Shown here in pieces: positions 8,421 to 16,011 of a stretch of 64,000 nucleotides of DNA (position 1 is the stretch's first letter; each line of letters begins with the position of its first letter). The notes under the pieces were generated by a model, which made no database searches, was not told the DNA's origin, and saw nothing but the letters and a program-made list of their open reading frames with translations. The translations under genes and the position numbers were made by a program. Source of the DNA: Planctomycetota bacterium (lineage in GTDB: Bacteria; Planctomycetota; Phycisphaerae; UBA1845; UTPLA1); contig QEVG01000026.1 in the NCBI GenBank assembly GCA_003576905.1, positions 1 to 64,000 of the forward strand, read 5' to 3'.

Positions 8421-9710
8421 CTATTCGCTCGAACTTTCTTCGTACGTCGCCTTCATCGTATCAGTAGACGCCGTGTCGGCCGGCGACGCAGGCCGCGCCT
8501 GTTCGGCCATCATGTCGGGGACCGACGGACCGCCCGTAGTTGACTTGGCAATAAGGTAGTAAAGCTTGCCCTCACTGTAAGTGAAGCCGGCGTGCTTTCC
8601 CGCCTCGTCACCGACTCCCATGTAGATGTCCGTCCGGCCAGGCGCGCGGATGGCCGCACCACGATCCTGGTCGAGCACGAACGCGCGGAAGGGCCGCATG
8701 GACTCGCCAGGCACAAGAGGCACGCGCGTATCAAGAAAGGCAATCGCCGCGCGCGGGAAGATCTCCTTATCCGTGGCGATGCTGTGGTACGGCGTAACGC
8801 GCTCGCCGAGGCATCCGTACGGCCCGCCCTGCGCTTCGTTGAAAAACACATAGCGCTCATTCTGATACAGGTAGGTCTCAAGGTCGTCGGGGTTCTCCTG
8901 GAAATACCGAATCATCGTGTCAAGCGACAGGCGGTTCTTGGCGATCTTGCCGTCGGCGACGAGCATCTTTCCGATCGACTTGTAATCCCTGCCGTTGTGG
9001 CCGGCATAGCCAATCTCGTAGAGTGTTCCGTCGGGCAGTCGAATGAATCCGGAACCCTGGACGGTGAAAACGTACGTCTGGAATCGGTCGCCAAGCCACG
9101 CGATCTCGTTGCCGGCCAGCATCCCGCTCGTTTCAATCTCTTCGCGGGTCGCATAGGCGCCGCCCACCGGGTTGCCCTCTTCATCCTTCTGGAGATCGGG
9201 CGGTAGTTTGTAGAGCGGATACTTGAACTGTTCGGTGGGTTCCTTGCTCCCGTCGAAAATGGGCGAGTAGTAGCCGGTGAAGAGCACGGTGCCTTCGTCG
9301 TCGCACCCAATCGACATGTACACGTCGAAATTGTCGCGAATCAGCTGATCGAGCATCTCCGGCGTGCTGGCCTGATCCAGCGTCTGGTTAAACTGGTTCA
9401 GGCTGGCGAGGACCTGCTCGTGTGTGATCGGACCGAGCGGGTAGTACTTCCGGCTCGACGGCTTGTTCATGTAATTGATGCTCGCGGCAATGGCCTCGCG
9501 CAGGCCCACTCCCTTGGCCTTGTACCACGCGTCCTTGAAATCGGGATATTCGGTCGGGTCCAGCTTTCGCAGGGCGAACTGCCCCGGAGGGAGGGGTCTG
9601 TCATAGTCCTTGGTGATGTCGACGATCGGGATTGGCTCGGGCTTTTCGCAACCCGTGCTGGCGACGGCGACGATCGAGGCAAAAATGAAGAGTGCGAACC
9701 TGGCCGGCAT
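8421..9710 (-). CDS. mltA: MltA-type membrane-bound lytic murein transglycosylase
   Basis: A 429-residue lipoprotein that should cleave peptidoglycan glycan strands to 1,6-anhydromuramyl products in the periplasm. ATG 9710 follows AGGAG by seven bases. The N-terminus is a lipoprotein signal with a Cys in VASTGC near residue 20. The MltA barrel includes GYYSP and GSGFIRLPDG. The C-terminal 3D region shows AFVLDQDRGAAI and GRTDIYMG, carrying the Asp residues expected of this fold and its catalysis. The tail after ~400 is low complexity. An intact murein enzyme is relevant because planctomycetes were long thought to lack peptidoglycan. Confidence 0.9.
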   Translation of the reverse strand: MPARFALFIFASIVAVASTGCEKPEPIPIVDITKDYDRPLPPGQFALRKLDPTEYPDFKDAWYKAKGVGLREAIAASINYMNKPSSRKYYPLGPITHEQVLASLNQFNQTLDQASTPEMLDQLIRDNFDVYMSIGCDDEGTVLFTGYYSPIFDGSKEPTEQFKYPLYKLPPDLQKDEEGNPVGGAYATREEIETSGMLAGNEIAWLGDRFQTYVFTVQGSGFIRLPDGTLYEIGYAGHNGRDYKSIGKMLVADGKIAKNRLSLDTMIRYFQENPDDLETYLYQNERYVFFNEAQGGPYGCLGERVTPYHSIATDKEIFPRAAIAFLDTRVPLVPGESMRPFRAFVLDQDRGAAIRAPGRTDIYMGVGDEAGKHAGFTYSEGKLYYLIAKSTTGGPSVPDMMAEQARPASPADTASTDTMKATYEESSSE

Positions 9711-10059
9711 GTCATGACTCCTTTCAACGCGTGGACCGGATTCCTTCCCGGCCGACTTCGGGGGCGGTCAGCATACCCTTCGCCGAGTGTATCTGGTGAA
9801 TGCCGCCCCTGCAATGAATTTCGGAAGTTTCGGGCATCTGACGCGAGCGCGGTTCGGGGGTCGGGGACTCGCTTCGTTGCGTCGGCAGGTTGAATCCGCA
9901 CGTGCAACGGGCTGGAAGGGCGCCGAAAACCAATGGTTTCCGGCACTTTCCAGCCCGCACGCGACCTTGGTCGCATCTTTCCCCTTCGGAAAGCATCTGT
10001 TGGCGGCCGTTTCCGCTATCCCCCGGACCGGCAGCCGGGGATTGGCATCGTTCAGCGCG
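9711..10059. other. Intergenic region upstream of mltA with strong secondary structure
   Basis: No convincing gene. It holds the ribosome site of mltA, the long imperfect inverted repeat at 9900-9961 and a second small hairpin (CCCCCGG/CCGGGG) near 10020-10040. It may be a structured leader of mltA or an independent small RNA. Confidence 0.5.
9900..9961. repeat. Long imperfect inverted repeat
   Basis: The left arm begins CGTGC(AAC)GGGCTGGAA and the right arm, read backwards, begins CGTGCGGGCTGGAA. Pairing continues with a few mismatches through GCCG and AAACCA to a tiny loop, so the stem is about 26 pairs. There is no T-run on either side, so it is not a typical terminator. Confidence 0.6.
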
Positions 10060-10314
10060 TTACCGACCCGGCGGAGTCGGGCAACTCTTCTCCTGCGTGC
10101 CCGGAATGCTCTGGACAAGCTGGAGCTTTTCAAGATCGCCTCGCATGACGATCAGGCCGCAGGACCGGCACATCTGTCCGGTGATAGCAATGTCGGCGGT
10201 GTGAAAGGTCATGAACTTCACGCCCACCGGACGAAAATGCAGTGTCCCCGTGGACTGCATGGAACCCGGCACAAGATTCGTTTCGCCGCAGGAGGGACAG
10301 GCGATAGGCTTCAT
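10060..10314 (-). CDS. Small zinc-ribbon protein (84 aa), function unknown
   Basis: An 84-residue protein starting at ATG 10314, with GGAG in the preceding bases (the frame opens further upstream but without support). It starts MKPIACPSCGETN and has a second pair CRSC about 45 residues later, so the four cysteines can bind one zinc as in a zinc ribbon. Between them lies a beta-rich stretch with HFRPVGVKFMTFH. There is no signal or membrane segment. Similar tiny zinc-ribbon proteins are common and mostly uncharacterised. Confidence 0.7.
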   Translation of the reverse strand: MKPIACPSCGETNLVPGSMQSTGTLHFRPVGVKFMTFHTADIAITGQMCRSCGLIVMRGDLEKLQLVQSIPGTQEKSCPTPPGR

Positions 10315-10821
10315 GGGTAGCTCCGTCGAAGTTTTTTGCTGTCGCCCCTGGCCGTTCATATCCGAACGATGCTCAGGCGACCGGCACGGCCTCGCGTGGT
10401 CCACTGCGAGTACACGCACGCTAGATCGGTCCGTCTGCGATACGGGTTGAATGGCATCGGTGAATCACGCAAAGACTTTCCCGGGCAGGTCCGCATACAG
10501 GCAGACGCATGGCGGAGGAGTCGGGGTCGGTAATCGGAAGCGAGGCAATCGATCAACACGGGGCGGTCCAAACGGGGCTCTGTCACCCGACGGGAAGGTG
10601 CAAAAAACTGCGATTGGCCGGCTTTTTTCAATGGGGATCGGTTTTTTGCGGCCGATCCTGCCAAGCCGACCAACTTGACTGGCCTCGGCTGTTTCACAAT
10701 ACTTATGAGTACACGCTCGGCAGTGCTTGCGGCTTATGGGGTCCAGGACGGTAAAGGCCCTGCTGCCGGTTCTCCTCGCTATACTGTCTCGCCCGTGCGC
10801 CCTGAAGTGGGAGTAATACCC
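10315..10821. other. Intergenic region between zinc-ribbon gene and matrixin-like gene
   Basis: No gene I can support. It contains the promoter at 10675-10703 for the plus-strand gene. The rest shows no repeat, RNA gene or other clear signal. Confidence 0.5.
10675..10703 (+). promoter_or_regulatory. Sigma-70 type promoter for the matrixin-like lipoprotein
   Basis: TTGACT, 17 bases, AATACT (five of six and four of six consensus bases). The start site would be near 10710, about 110 bases before the TTG start codon. Confidence 0.5.
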
Positions 10822-11907
10822 TTGATTCGACGGTTAAATGTTTCGCTGGCGCTGATGGTCGCACTACCGGGAATCAGCGCTTGTCTTCCAGGTCTGTTCC
10901 CCTCCGACGGCCTGCCCAATGGCGTCCAGATCGGAAACTCATTCGGCTCGGCGCCGATTCTGCCCCTGGATGCTTCCGGCAAGGCATCGTTTTCATCCGC
11001 GATTACCGGCGCCAAGGTGGACATCGTGGACCTCGGTCCGGTTGCGCCGGGCGACCGCATCATTGTTACGGTCAAGCCCTCGGCGGGCAGCATGCTCGAC
11101 CCGGTGGCGGCGCTTTTTGATGCGAGCGAGGAGCTGTTCGCGCTGAATGACGACGTCAATTTCGACCAGGGCCAGATTGACTCGGCGATCGACGATATCG
11201 TCCGAACCGCCAGTTCGAAGATGTATTTCGCAATCATCAAGTTCCCGCTCGGCAATCAGGAGGGGGCCTACGACGCGACCGTCGAGATTCAGCGCGGACA
11301 GGCCATTCCAGCGCCGCAATCACAGATTCTTTACCTGAACTTTGCCGGCGGGTCGGTTACGATTCCCAGCGAGGGAACGATCAACGTCGGCGCATTCGAC
11401 GCCGCGGACATAGATGCGACGTATGCAGGGCAGACGGCCGTCATCAAGACGGCGATCGTAAACACCGTTCGAAATCGCTTCGTCGGCACCAGCCTCCAGG
11501 TTGTCACCAGCGATGAAGTCCCGCCGCCGGGTCCGCCGGGCTGCTTCAGCACCGTCTTGTTCGGCGGCTTCTCCGGGACCAAGTTCGGCGTTGCACAATC
11601 CGTGGATCAAAGCAATCGAGACCGGTGCGACGACGCGATTGTCTTTACCGAGCGATTCAATGAGCCCTTCGCGAGCGATCCGACGCCCGAAGGAATGGGG
11701 CTGGCCATCGGCCATGTCGCCGCTCACGAGGCGGGCCACCTCCTGGGCCTCAATCACGTCGCCGACGTCACCGACCTCATGGACACGACCGGCTCGGCGA
11801 GCACGCTTCTCGTTACTCAGATATTCAAGACATCGCAGCTGGCCGGCAGCGTCTTTCCGATCGGCGTACAGAACGGGCCAGCGATGCTTTCACGCGTGGT
11901 GCCCTGA
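10822..11907 (+). CDS. Matrixin-like (metzincin) zinc metalloprotease lipoprotein
   Basis: The start is probably TTG 10822, because GGGAG lies eight bases upstream and the frame then opens directly with a signal sequence (LIRRLNVSLALMVALPG) ending at a lipobox Cys (ISAC). This gives 361 residues. After an Ala/Gly-rich stretch comes a beta-sandwich resembling pre-peptidase (PPC) domains. The catalytic motif HEAGHLLGLNH lies near residues 302-312, the HExxHxxGxxH zinc site of metzincins. DLMDTTG follows and can supply the Met-turn. It is likely an outer-surface or periplasmic protease. It converges on the small lipoprotein gene with a shared terminator between. Confidence 0.82.
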   Translation: MIRRLNVSLALMVALPGISACLPGLFPSDGLPNGVQIGNSFGSAPILPLDASGKASFSSAITGAKVDIVDLGPVAPGDRIIVTVKPSAGSMLDPVAALFDASEELFALNDDVNFDQGQIDSAIDDIVRTASSKMYFAIIKFPLGNQEGAYDATVEIQRGQAIPAPQSQILYLNFAGGSVTIPSEGTINVGAFDAADIDATYAGQTAVIKTAIVNTVRNRFVGTSLQVVTSDEVPPPGPPGCFSTVLFGGFSGTKFGVAQSVDQSNRDRCDDAIVFTERFNEPFASDPTPEGMGLAIGHVAAHEAGHLLGLNHVADVTDLMDTTGSASTLLVTQIFKTSQLAGSVFPIGVQNGPAMLSRVVP

Positions 11908-11916
11908 GAATACGAA

Positions 11917-11953
11917 AACGCCGACGACGAGCGGTCAACTCGTTGCCGGCGTT
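11917..11953. terminator. Bidirectional terminator between convergent genes
   Basis: A 15-pair stem starting AACGCCG, with G-U-type mismatches, around a seven-base loop. It is preceded by AAAA on the plus strand and so followed by TTTT on the minus strand. It lies in the 84-base gap between the matrixin-like gene and the small lipoprotein and can serve both, best on the minus strand. Confidence 0.7.
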
Positions 11954-11991
11954 CAATTCGATTCGCTCGCTTTGAAACGAACTGGGGTTAT

Positions 11992-12375
11992 TCACATTCC
12001 CGCGCAGCACGCAGCCGAGTCTCCGCAACACGCGGTGGAATTACACTTCATTCGGCAGAGCTTCTGGGTCTTGCCTTCGTGCGTGATTTCAAGGCAGTCG
12101 CCGGTCACCTTGGCCGTGTAGTCGCGCTTCGCATCCTTGGTGCACAAAGTCAGCTTGTCGCCGGTCATCTTGTAGCAGCCCGACATCATATGAGATTTTC
12201 CGCCGCCGTAATCGGCATTGGCCGTAAAGGTGCCGTCATGACAGAACGTGACGCCGGCGATCGGGTGATCGGGACCGGCCGGGCCCGAGGCCTGCCATGT
12301 GCCGGAAAGTGGCCCTCCACAGCCGGCAAGCAATGAAGTCAGAGCCAGGCTGACGACACACATTCGCGTTCGCAT
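11992..12375 (-). CDS. Small cysteine-rich lipoprotein, function unknown
   Basis: A 127-residue protein starting at ATG 12375, with GGAG eight bases upstream (an in-frame TTG two codons earlier is less likely). The signal sequence ends in LLAGC, a standard lipobox. The mature part starts GGPLSGTWQASG and has beta-strand-like segments such as DGTFTAN and GDKLTLC, as in small lipocalin-like domains. The tail is unusual: six of the last 21 residues are Cys (RMKCNSTACCGDSAACCAGM), possibly metal-binding. No known function is recognised. Confidence 0.75.
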   Translation of the reverse strand: MRTRMCVVSLALTSLLAGCGGPLSGTWQASGPAGPDHPIAGVTFCHDGTFTANADYGGGKSHMMSGCYKMTGDKLTLCTKDAKRDYTAKVTGDCLEITHEGKTQKLCRMKCNSTACCGDSAACCAGM

Positions 12376-12439
12376 GTTCAAAACTCCTGCGACAAAGTGA
12401 AATTATGGGTACGCCGGCAGACGCGTCCGGCGGGAATAC

Positions 12440-12467
12440 ATTGTGAAACGTTCATGCATGATGTCAA
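12440..12467 (-). promoter_or_regulatory. Sigma-70 type promoter for the small cysteine-rich lipoprotein
   Basis: The minus strand reads TTGACA (12467-12462), 16 bases, CACAAT (12445-12440). The start would be near 12433, 58 bases before the start codon. It separates this gene from the upstream nuo operon. Confidence 0.6.
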
Positions 12468-12523
12468 GAGAATTGTCGGTCGGATGGCGGCCGCGCGCCG
12501 AGCCAGGGTGCGCCACGCGATTG

Positions 12524-14104
12524 TCAGGGTCTTTCGACGGCGGAAATTGCGCGAGTGGAGACGCCGACTCCGCGGCTTTCCGGCGCGGCCGTCGCCGATC
12601 GGGACTTCGAAAGGAGGCCGGACGGACGGGCAAACACGAACAGCACGAAGATCGAACATACCGCGATGCAGGCCTTCAATGCCGCGCAGGGGGAGGCAAC
12701 CACGCGGCGAGACGCGTCCGAGGCCGGGCGGAGATAACAGGCGCCGACGATGCGCAGATAGTACGCAGCGGCTACCGCGGAATTGAGCACGCCGATGACC
12801 ACCAGGGCGATCATCGCGCCATGGCGGGGCGACTCCGACGCGGCCGATAGTGCCGCACTGAAGACATAAAGCTTGCCGAAAAACCCGCCGGTAGGGGGCA
12901 TTCCCATCAGGCTGAGCACGCAGATCGCAAGACAAAGTGCGGCCCAGGGATGGCGGCTGCCCGCGCCGGCCAGGTCGTCGAGCGTTTCGACCGAGTCTTC
13001 TTCATCCTCGCCGGGCTTTCGGAAGTACGTGATCGCGGCGAAGGCGCCGAGATTCATCACGGCATAGATTGCCATGTAGAAAAGCAGAGCGGAAATGCCA
13101 TCGGAGAGCGGGCCCGTATTCTTGCCGAGCGCCGCGGGACCGGCCACGAGGCCGACCAGCATGTAGCCGGAATGGGCGACGCTGGAGTACGCGAGCATCC
13201 GCTTTACGTTCTGCTGCATCAGGGCAAGCGTGTTGCCGACAATCATCGTGAGCGACGCCATCGCCCATAGAAGCCAGAACAGCCCGTCGCCGAAGTTCCA
13301 GCCGGTGAGCGAGAGGATGCGGATAATGGCGAGAAAGCCGGCAAATTTCGGTACGAAACCGAGCATGCCGGTAACCGGCGATGCCGCTCCCTGGTAGACG
13401 TCGGCGACGTAGAAGTGAAGCGGCACCCCGGCGAGCTTGAATGCAAGGCCGCCGATGGAAAGCAGAAGCCCCAGGATGATGAACTTGTCGGCCGCCTGCG
13501 ATGGAAGCTCGAGATAGTTGGCGATCGAGGTTTCTCCGGTGGCTTGTGCGAAGAGCTGGGTCGTTCCCGCCCCTCCGTATAGAAACGAGAAACCATACAA
13601 CATGATCGCGGCGGCAAATGCGCCGAGGAAAAAGTATTTACCGGTGGCCTCCTGCGCCCGCAGGTCGCGCCGCGACAGGCCGATCAGGATATAGGTTGGG
13701 ACACTGACCAGCTCGAGGGCCAGAAAGAGGAGAATGAGATCGTTGGCCAAACTCACCAGGCTGATGCCGGCGAGCGAAAAGAGCAGCAGGCTGAAGAATT
13801 CCGCACGCTCCTGCGCCTCCGGGACGCTTCGGCAGGACAGCAAGACGAGAAACCCCACGCCGAACGTAACGACGCGGGTGTAATGAACAAGCGTATCGTA
13901 ATGAAGTGAAGGGGCGGAATCGGTCGTCTCGCGCGTCAGGGTCCACCACAGGGCCGCGCCGAGGACCATGAATGCGATGTTTGATGCGGCGTTCGATCCG
14001 CCGGGCGTCCGGCCGAGACCGGTCATCAGGATAACCGCCGCGCCGGTGATCAGAATGATCTCGGGGATCAGGACCTGAAGCATTGCCGCGCCGTCAGGGA
14101 TCAT
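12524..14104 (-). CDS. nuoN: NADH-quinone oxidoreductase subunit N
   Basis: A proton-pumping membrane subunit of respiratory complex I. It has 526 residues with about 14 hydrophobic segments and antiporter-like signatures: LELVSVPTYILIGL, FKLAGVPLHFYVADVYQGA and KRMLAYSSVAHSGYML, including the conserved mid-membrane Lys and Glu. The ATG at 14104 overlaps the nuoM stop (ATGA), so translation is coupled; an internal ATG at 14083 is an alternative. The C-terminus ends in a ~40-residue low-complexity tail. It is the last gene of the nuo run; no terminator with a T-run was seen after it. Confidence 0.95.
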   Translation of the reverse strand: MIPDGAAMLQVLIPEIILITGAAVILMTGLGRTPGGSNAASNIAFMVLGAALWWTLTRETTDSAPSLHYDTLVHYTRVVTFGVGFLVLLSCRSVPEAQERAEFFSLLLFSLAGISLVSLANDLILLFLALELVSVPTYILIGLSRRDLRAQEATGKYFFLGAFAAAIMLYGFSFLYGGAGTTQLFAQATGETSIANYLELPSQAADKFIILGLLLSIGGLAFKLAGVPLHFYVADVYQGAASPVTGMLGFVPKFAGFLAIIRILSLTGWNFGDGLFWLLWAMASLTMIVGNTLALMQQNVKRMLAYSSVAHSGYMLVGLVAGPAALGKNTGPLSDGISALLFYMAIYAVMNLGAFAAITYFRKPGEDEEDSVETLDDLAGAGSRHPWAALCLAICVLSLMGMPPTGGFFGKLYVFSAALSAASESPRHGAMIALVVIGVLNSAVAAAYYLRIVGACYLRPASDASRRVVASPCAALKACIAVCSIFVLFVFARPSGLLSKSRSATAAPESRGVGVSTRAISAVERP

Positions 14105-15960
14105 CGCAGGACCTCCATGGCGGCTTCGGGATTTCCGGTGTCTTCGCGAGCCGGCGAATCAGTCAAAAGGACGGGCACCGTCGCCCTCCGCGGCAGTCTG
14201 TCGTCTTTCGTCCCGGGCAGCACTCCGCGATCGTCGCCGAAGTTCCGCAGGACGTGTGAAGTCCTTCCGATCGGGGCGGTGGGAACGGCAAAGGCCTCGT
14301 CCGGAACCGCCGCGCCGGCCATCGCTGAGCCGGCGGGGGCAAATCGCGCAAGTACGGCGGTGTTCAGTGATGGCTCCATGAGGTTTATCACCGGCTTCGG
14401 AAACACACCCAGCAACAAACACGCGATCGCCAGCGGCGCGAGGATGCCCGCTTCGCGCGGGGTCAGATCCTGCGTCAGTCCTGTTGAATCATCAAACCCG
14501 TGCTCCGGCTCCTTCACCGGCCCGAACAGGACGCTCGCCACCATGTAAAGCATGTAGATCGCGCCGAGCAGGATGCCGGATGCCGCGACGGCGGCAAACG
14601 GTATGCCCAGGGGTCCGCTGAAGCCGTTGGACATCTTGCTTGACGTAAACGTGCCGAGCAGCACCAGGAATTCGCTGACGAATCCATTGAGGCCGGGCAG
14701 GCCGACGCTGGCAAAAGCAAAAACAACGAGGAAGAACGCCATGACCGGCATCTTCCGGGCAAGTCCGCCCAGCTTGTCAATCTCGCGCGTGTGGTATCGC
14801 TCGTAGATCATGCCGACGATGAGGAACAGGGCGCCGGTCGAAAGTCCGTGATTCACCATGTACAGCACGGAGCCCGTCAGGCCCGCCAGCTTCAGGCTGA
14901 ACATGCCGAGCAGGCAGAAGCCCAGATGGGAAACCGAAGAATACGCCACGAGTTTCTTGACGTCGCTCTGGACCCATGCGGCAAGCGCGCCGTAGATGAT
15001 GCCCGCGACCGAAAGCCACCCGATTGCCGGCGCGAGCTCAACCGCGGCAAGAGGGAGCATGGGCAGGCTCAGCCGGAGGAATCCATAGGTACCGAGCTTC
15101 AGCAGGACGGCGGCAAGGATGACGGAGCCGGCGGTCGGTGCCTCGGTGTGCGCCAGTGGGAGCCACGTGTGCAGAGGGAAGAGTGGCACCTTGATCGCGA
15201 AGCCGGCAAAGAACGCGACAAAGAGCCACCACTGAACGTCAAGTGAGAGATGGCCCTGCGCGGCGAGCAGATACAGCCGATCAAGGTCGAAGGTGAACTC
15301 TCGCACGCCCGCTTCGCCAAAGGCTATGGTGGACGCCTTCCAACCGAGGTACAGCACGCCCGCAAACGTGAGCATGCTCCCCGAAAGGGTATAGATAAAG
15401 AACATGTCGGCGGCCTTCTGCCGCTGGGAACCGCCCCAGATTCCGATCAGGAAATAGAGCGGGATTAGCGTGAACTCGAAGAAAACATAAAAAAGCAGCA
15501 GGTCCCGTGCGCAGAACACGCCAAGCATCGCGCCGTGAAGCAGGAGCATCAGCGCGTAATACTCGCGATGCCGCTCCTGAATGCCTGAGAAACTGCCCCA
15601 GATGGCCAGGGGCGTGAGCAGGGCGGTGAGGAGCATCAGCGGCAGACCGATGCCGTCGACCCCGATGTAATACTGGATCCTGAGCGGGACGCTTTCCGCG
15701 TCGCCCACGAGCCAGTCGGCCTTTTCGCTCAGTCGCCAATCGCCGGCCGCGATGCCCGGTTCGTGCGCCTTTGCAAGGTAGAACACGAGAGCAAGGAGGG
15801 CAAAGAACAGCGTCAGGAGCGAGAATCCCAGCGCAAATCGACGGATCGCGTCGGGCTGCCACGCCGTGCGTGAGAACAAAACCGCCGCGCCGACGATCGG
15901 TAGAAAGATGACGATCGACAGGATGTGATCGCCCAGCCATGTGTCAGCGAGATATATCAT
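14101..15960 (-). CDS. nuoM: NADH-quinone oxidoreductase subunit M
   Basis: A 619-residue antiporter-like proton-pumping subunit of complex I. Recognised by FFEFTLIPLYFLIGIWGG (the conserved Glu in the fifth helix), PLFPLHTWLPLAHTEAPT, KKLVAYSSVSHLGFCLLG and VGLPGLNGFVSEFL. It is about 100 residues longer than E. coli NuoM: the last ~90 residues (after PKPVINLMEP) are hydrophilic and Pro/Arg-rich with no known role. It overlaps nuoN by four bases at its 3' end and follows nuoL with a gap of ~50 bases. Confidence 0.96.
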   Translation of the reverse strand: MIYLADTWLGDHILSIVIFLPIVGAAVLFSRTAWQPDAIRRFALGFSLLTLFFALLALVFYLAKAHEPGIAAGDWRLSEKADWLVGDAESVPLRIQYYIGVDGIGLPLMLLTALLTPLAIWGSFSGIQERHREYYALMLLLHGAMLGVFCARDLLLFYVFFEFTLIPLYFLIGIWGGSQRQKAADMFFIYTLSGSMLTFAGVLYLGWKASTIAFGEAGVREFTFDLDRLYLLAAQGHLSLDVQWWLFVAFFAGFAIKVPLFPLHTWLPLAHTEAPTAGSVILAAVLLKLGTYGFLRLSLPMLPLAAVELAPAIGWLSVAGIIYGALAAWVQSDVKKLVAYSSVSHLGFCLLGMFSLKLAGLTGSVLYMVNHGLSTGALFLIVGMIYERYHTREIDKLGGLARKMPVMAFFLVVFAFASVGLPGLNGFVSEFLVLLGTFTSSKMSNGFSGPLGIPFAAVAASGILLGAIYMLYMVASVLFGPVKEPEHGFDDSTGLTQDLTPREAGILAPLAIACLLLGVFPKPVINLMEPSLNTAVLARFAPAGSAMAGAAVPDEAFAVPTAPIGRTSHVLRNFGDDRGVLPGTKDDRLPRRATVPVLLTDSPAREDTGNPEAAMEVLR

Positions 15961-16011
15961 CGGTAACGCAGCAACCCGCCGTCCGCATTCGCGGCACCGG
16001 CAGAATTTCTC

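Noticed and set aside
9787-10320. A 177-codon plus-strand frame in the mltA upstream region
   Set aside because: It overlaps the inverted repeat and the zinc-ribbon gene in antisense, with no ribosome site or domain.
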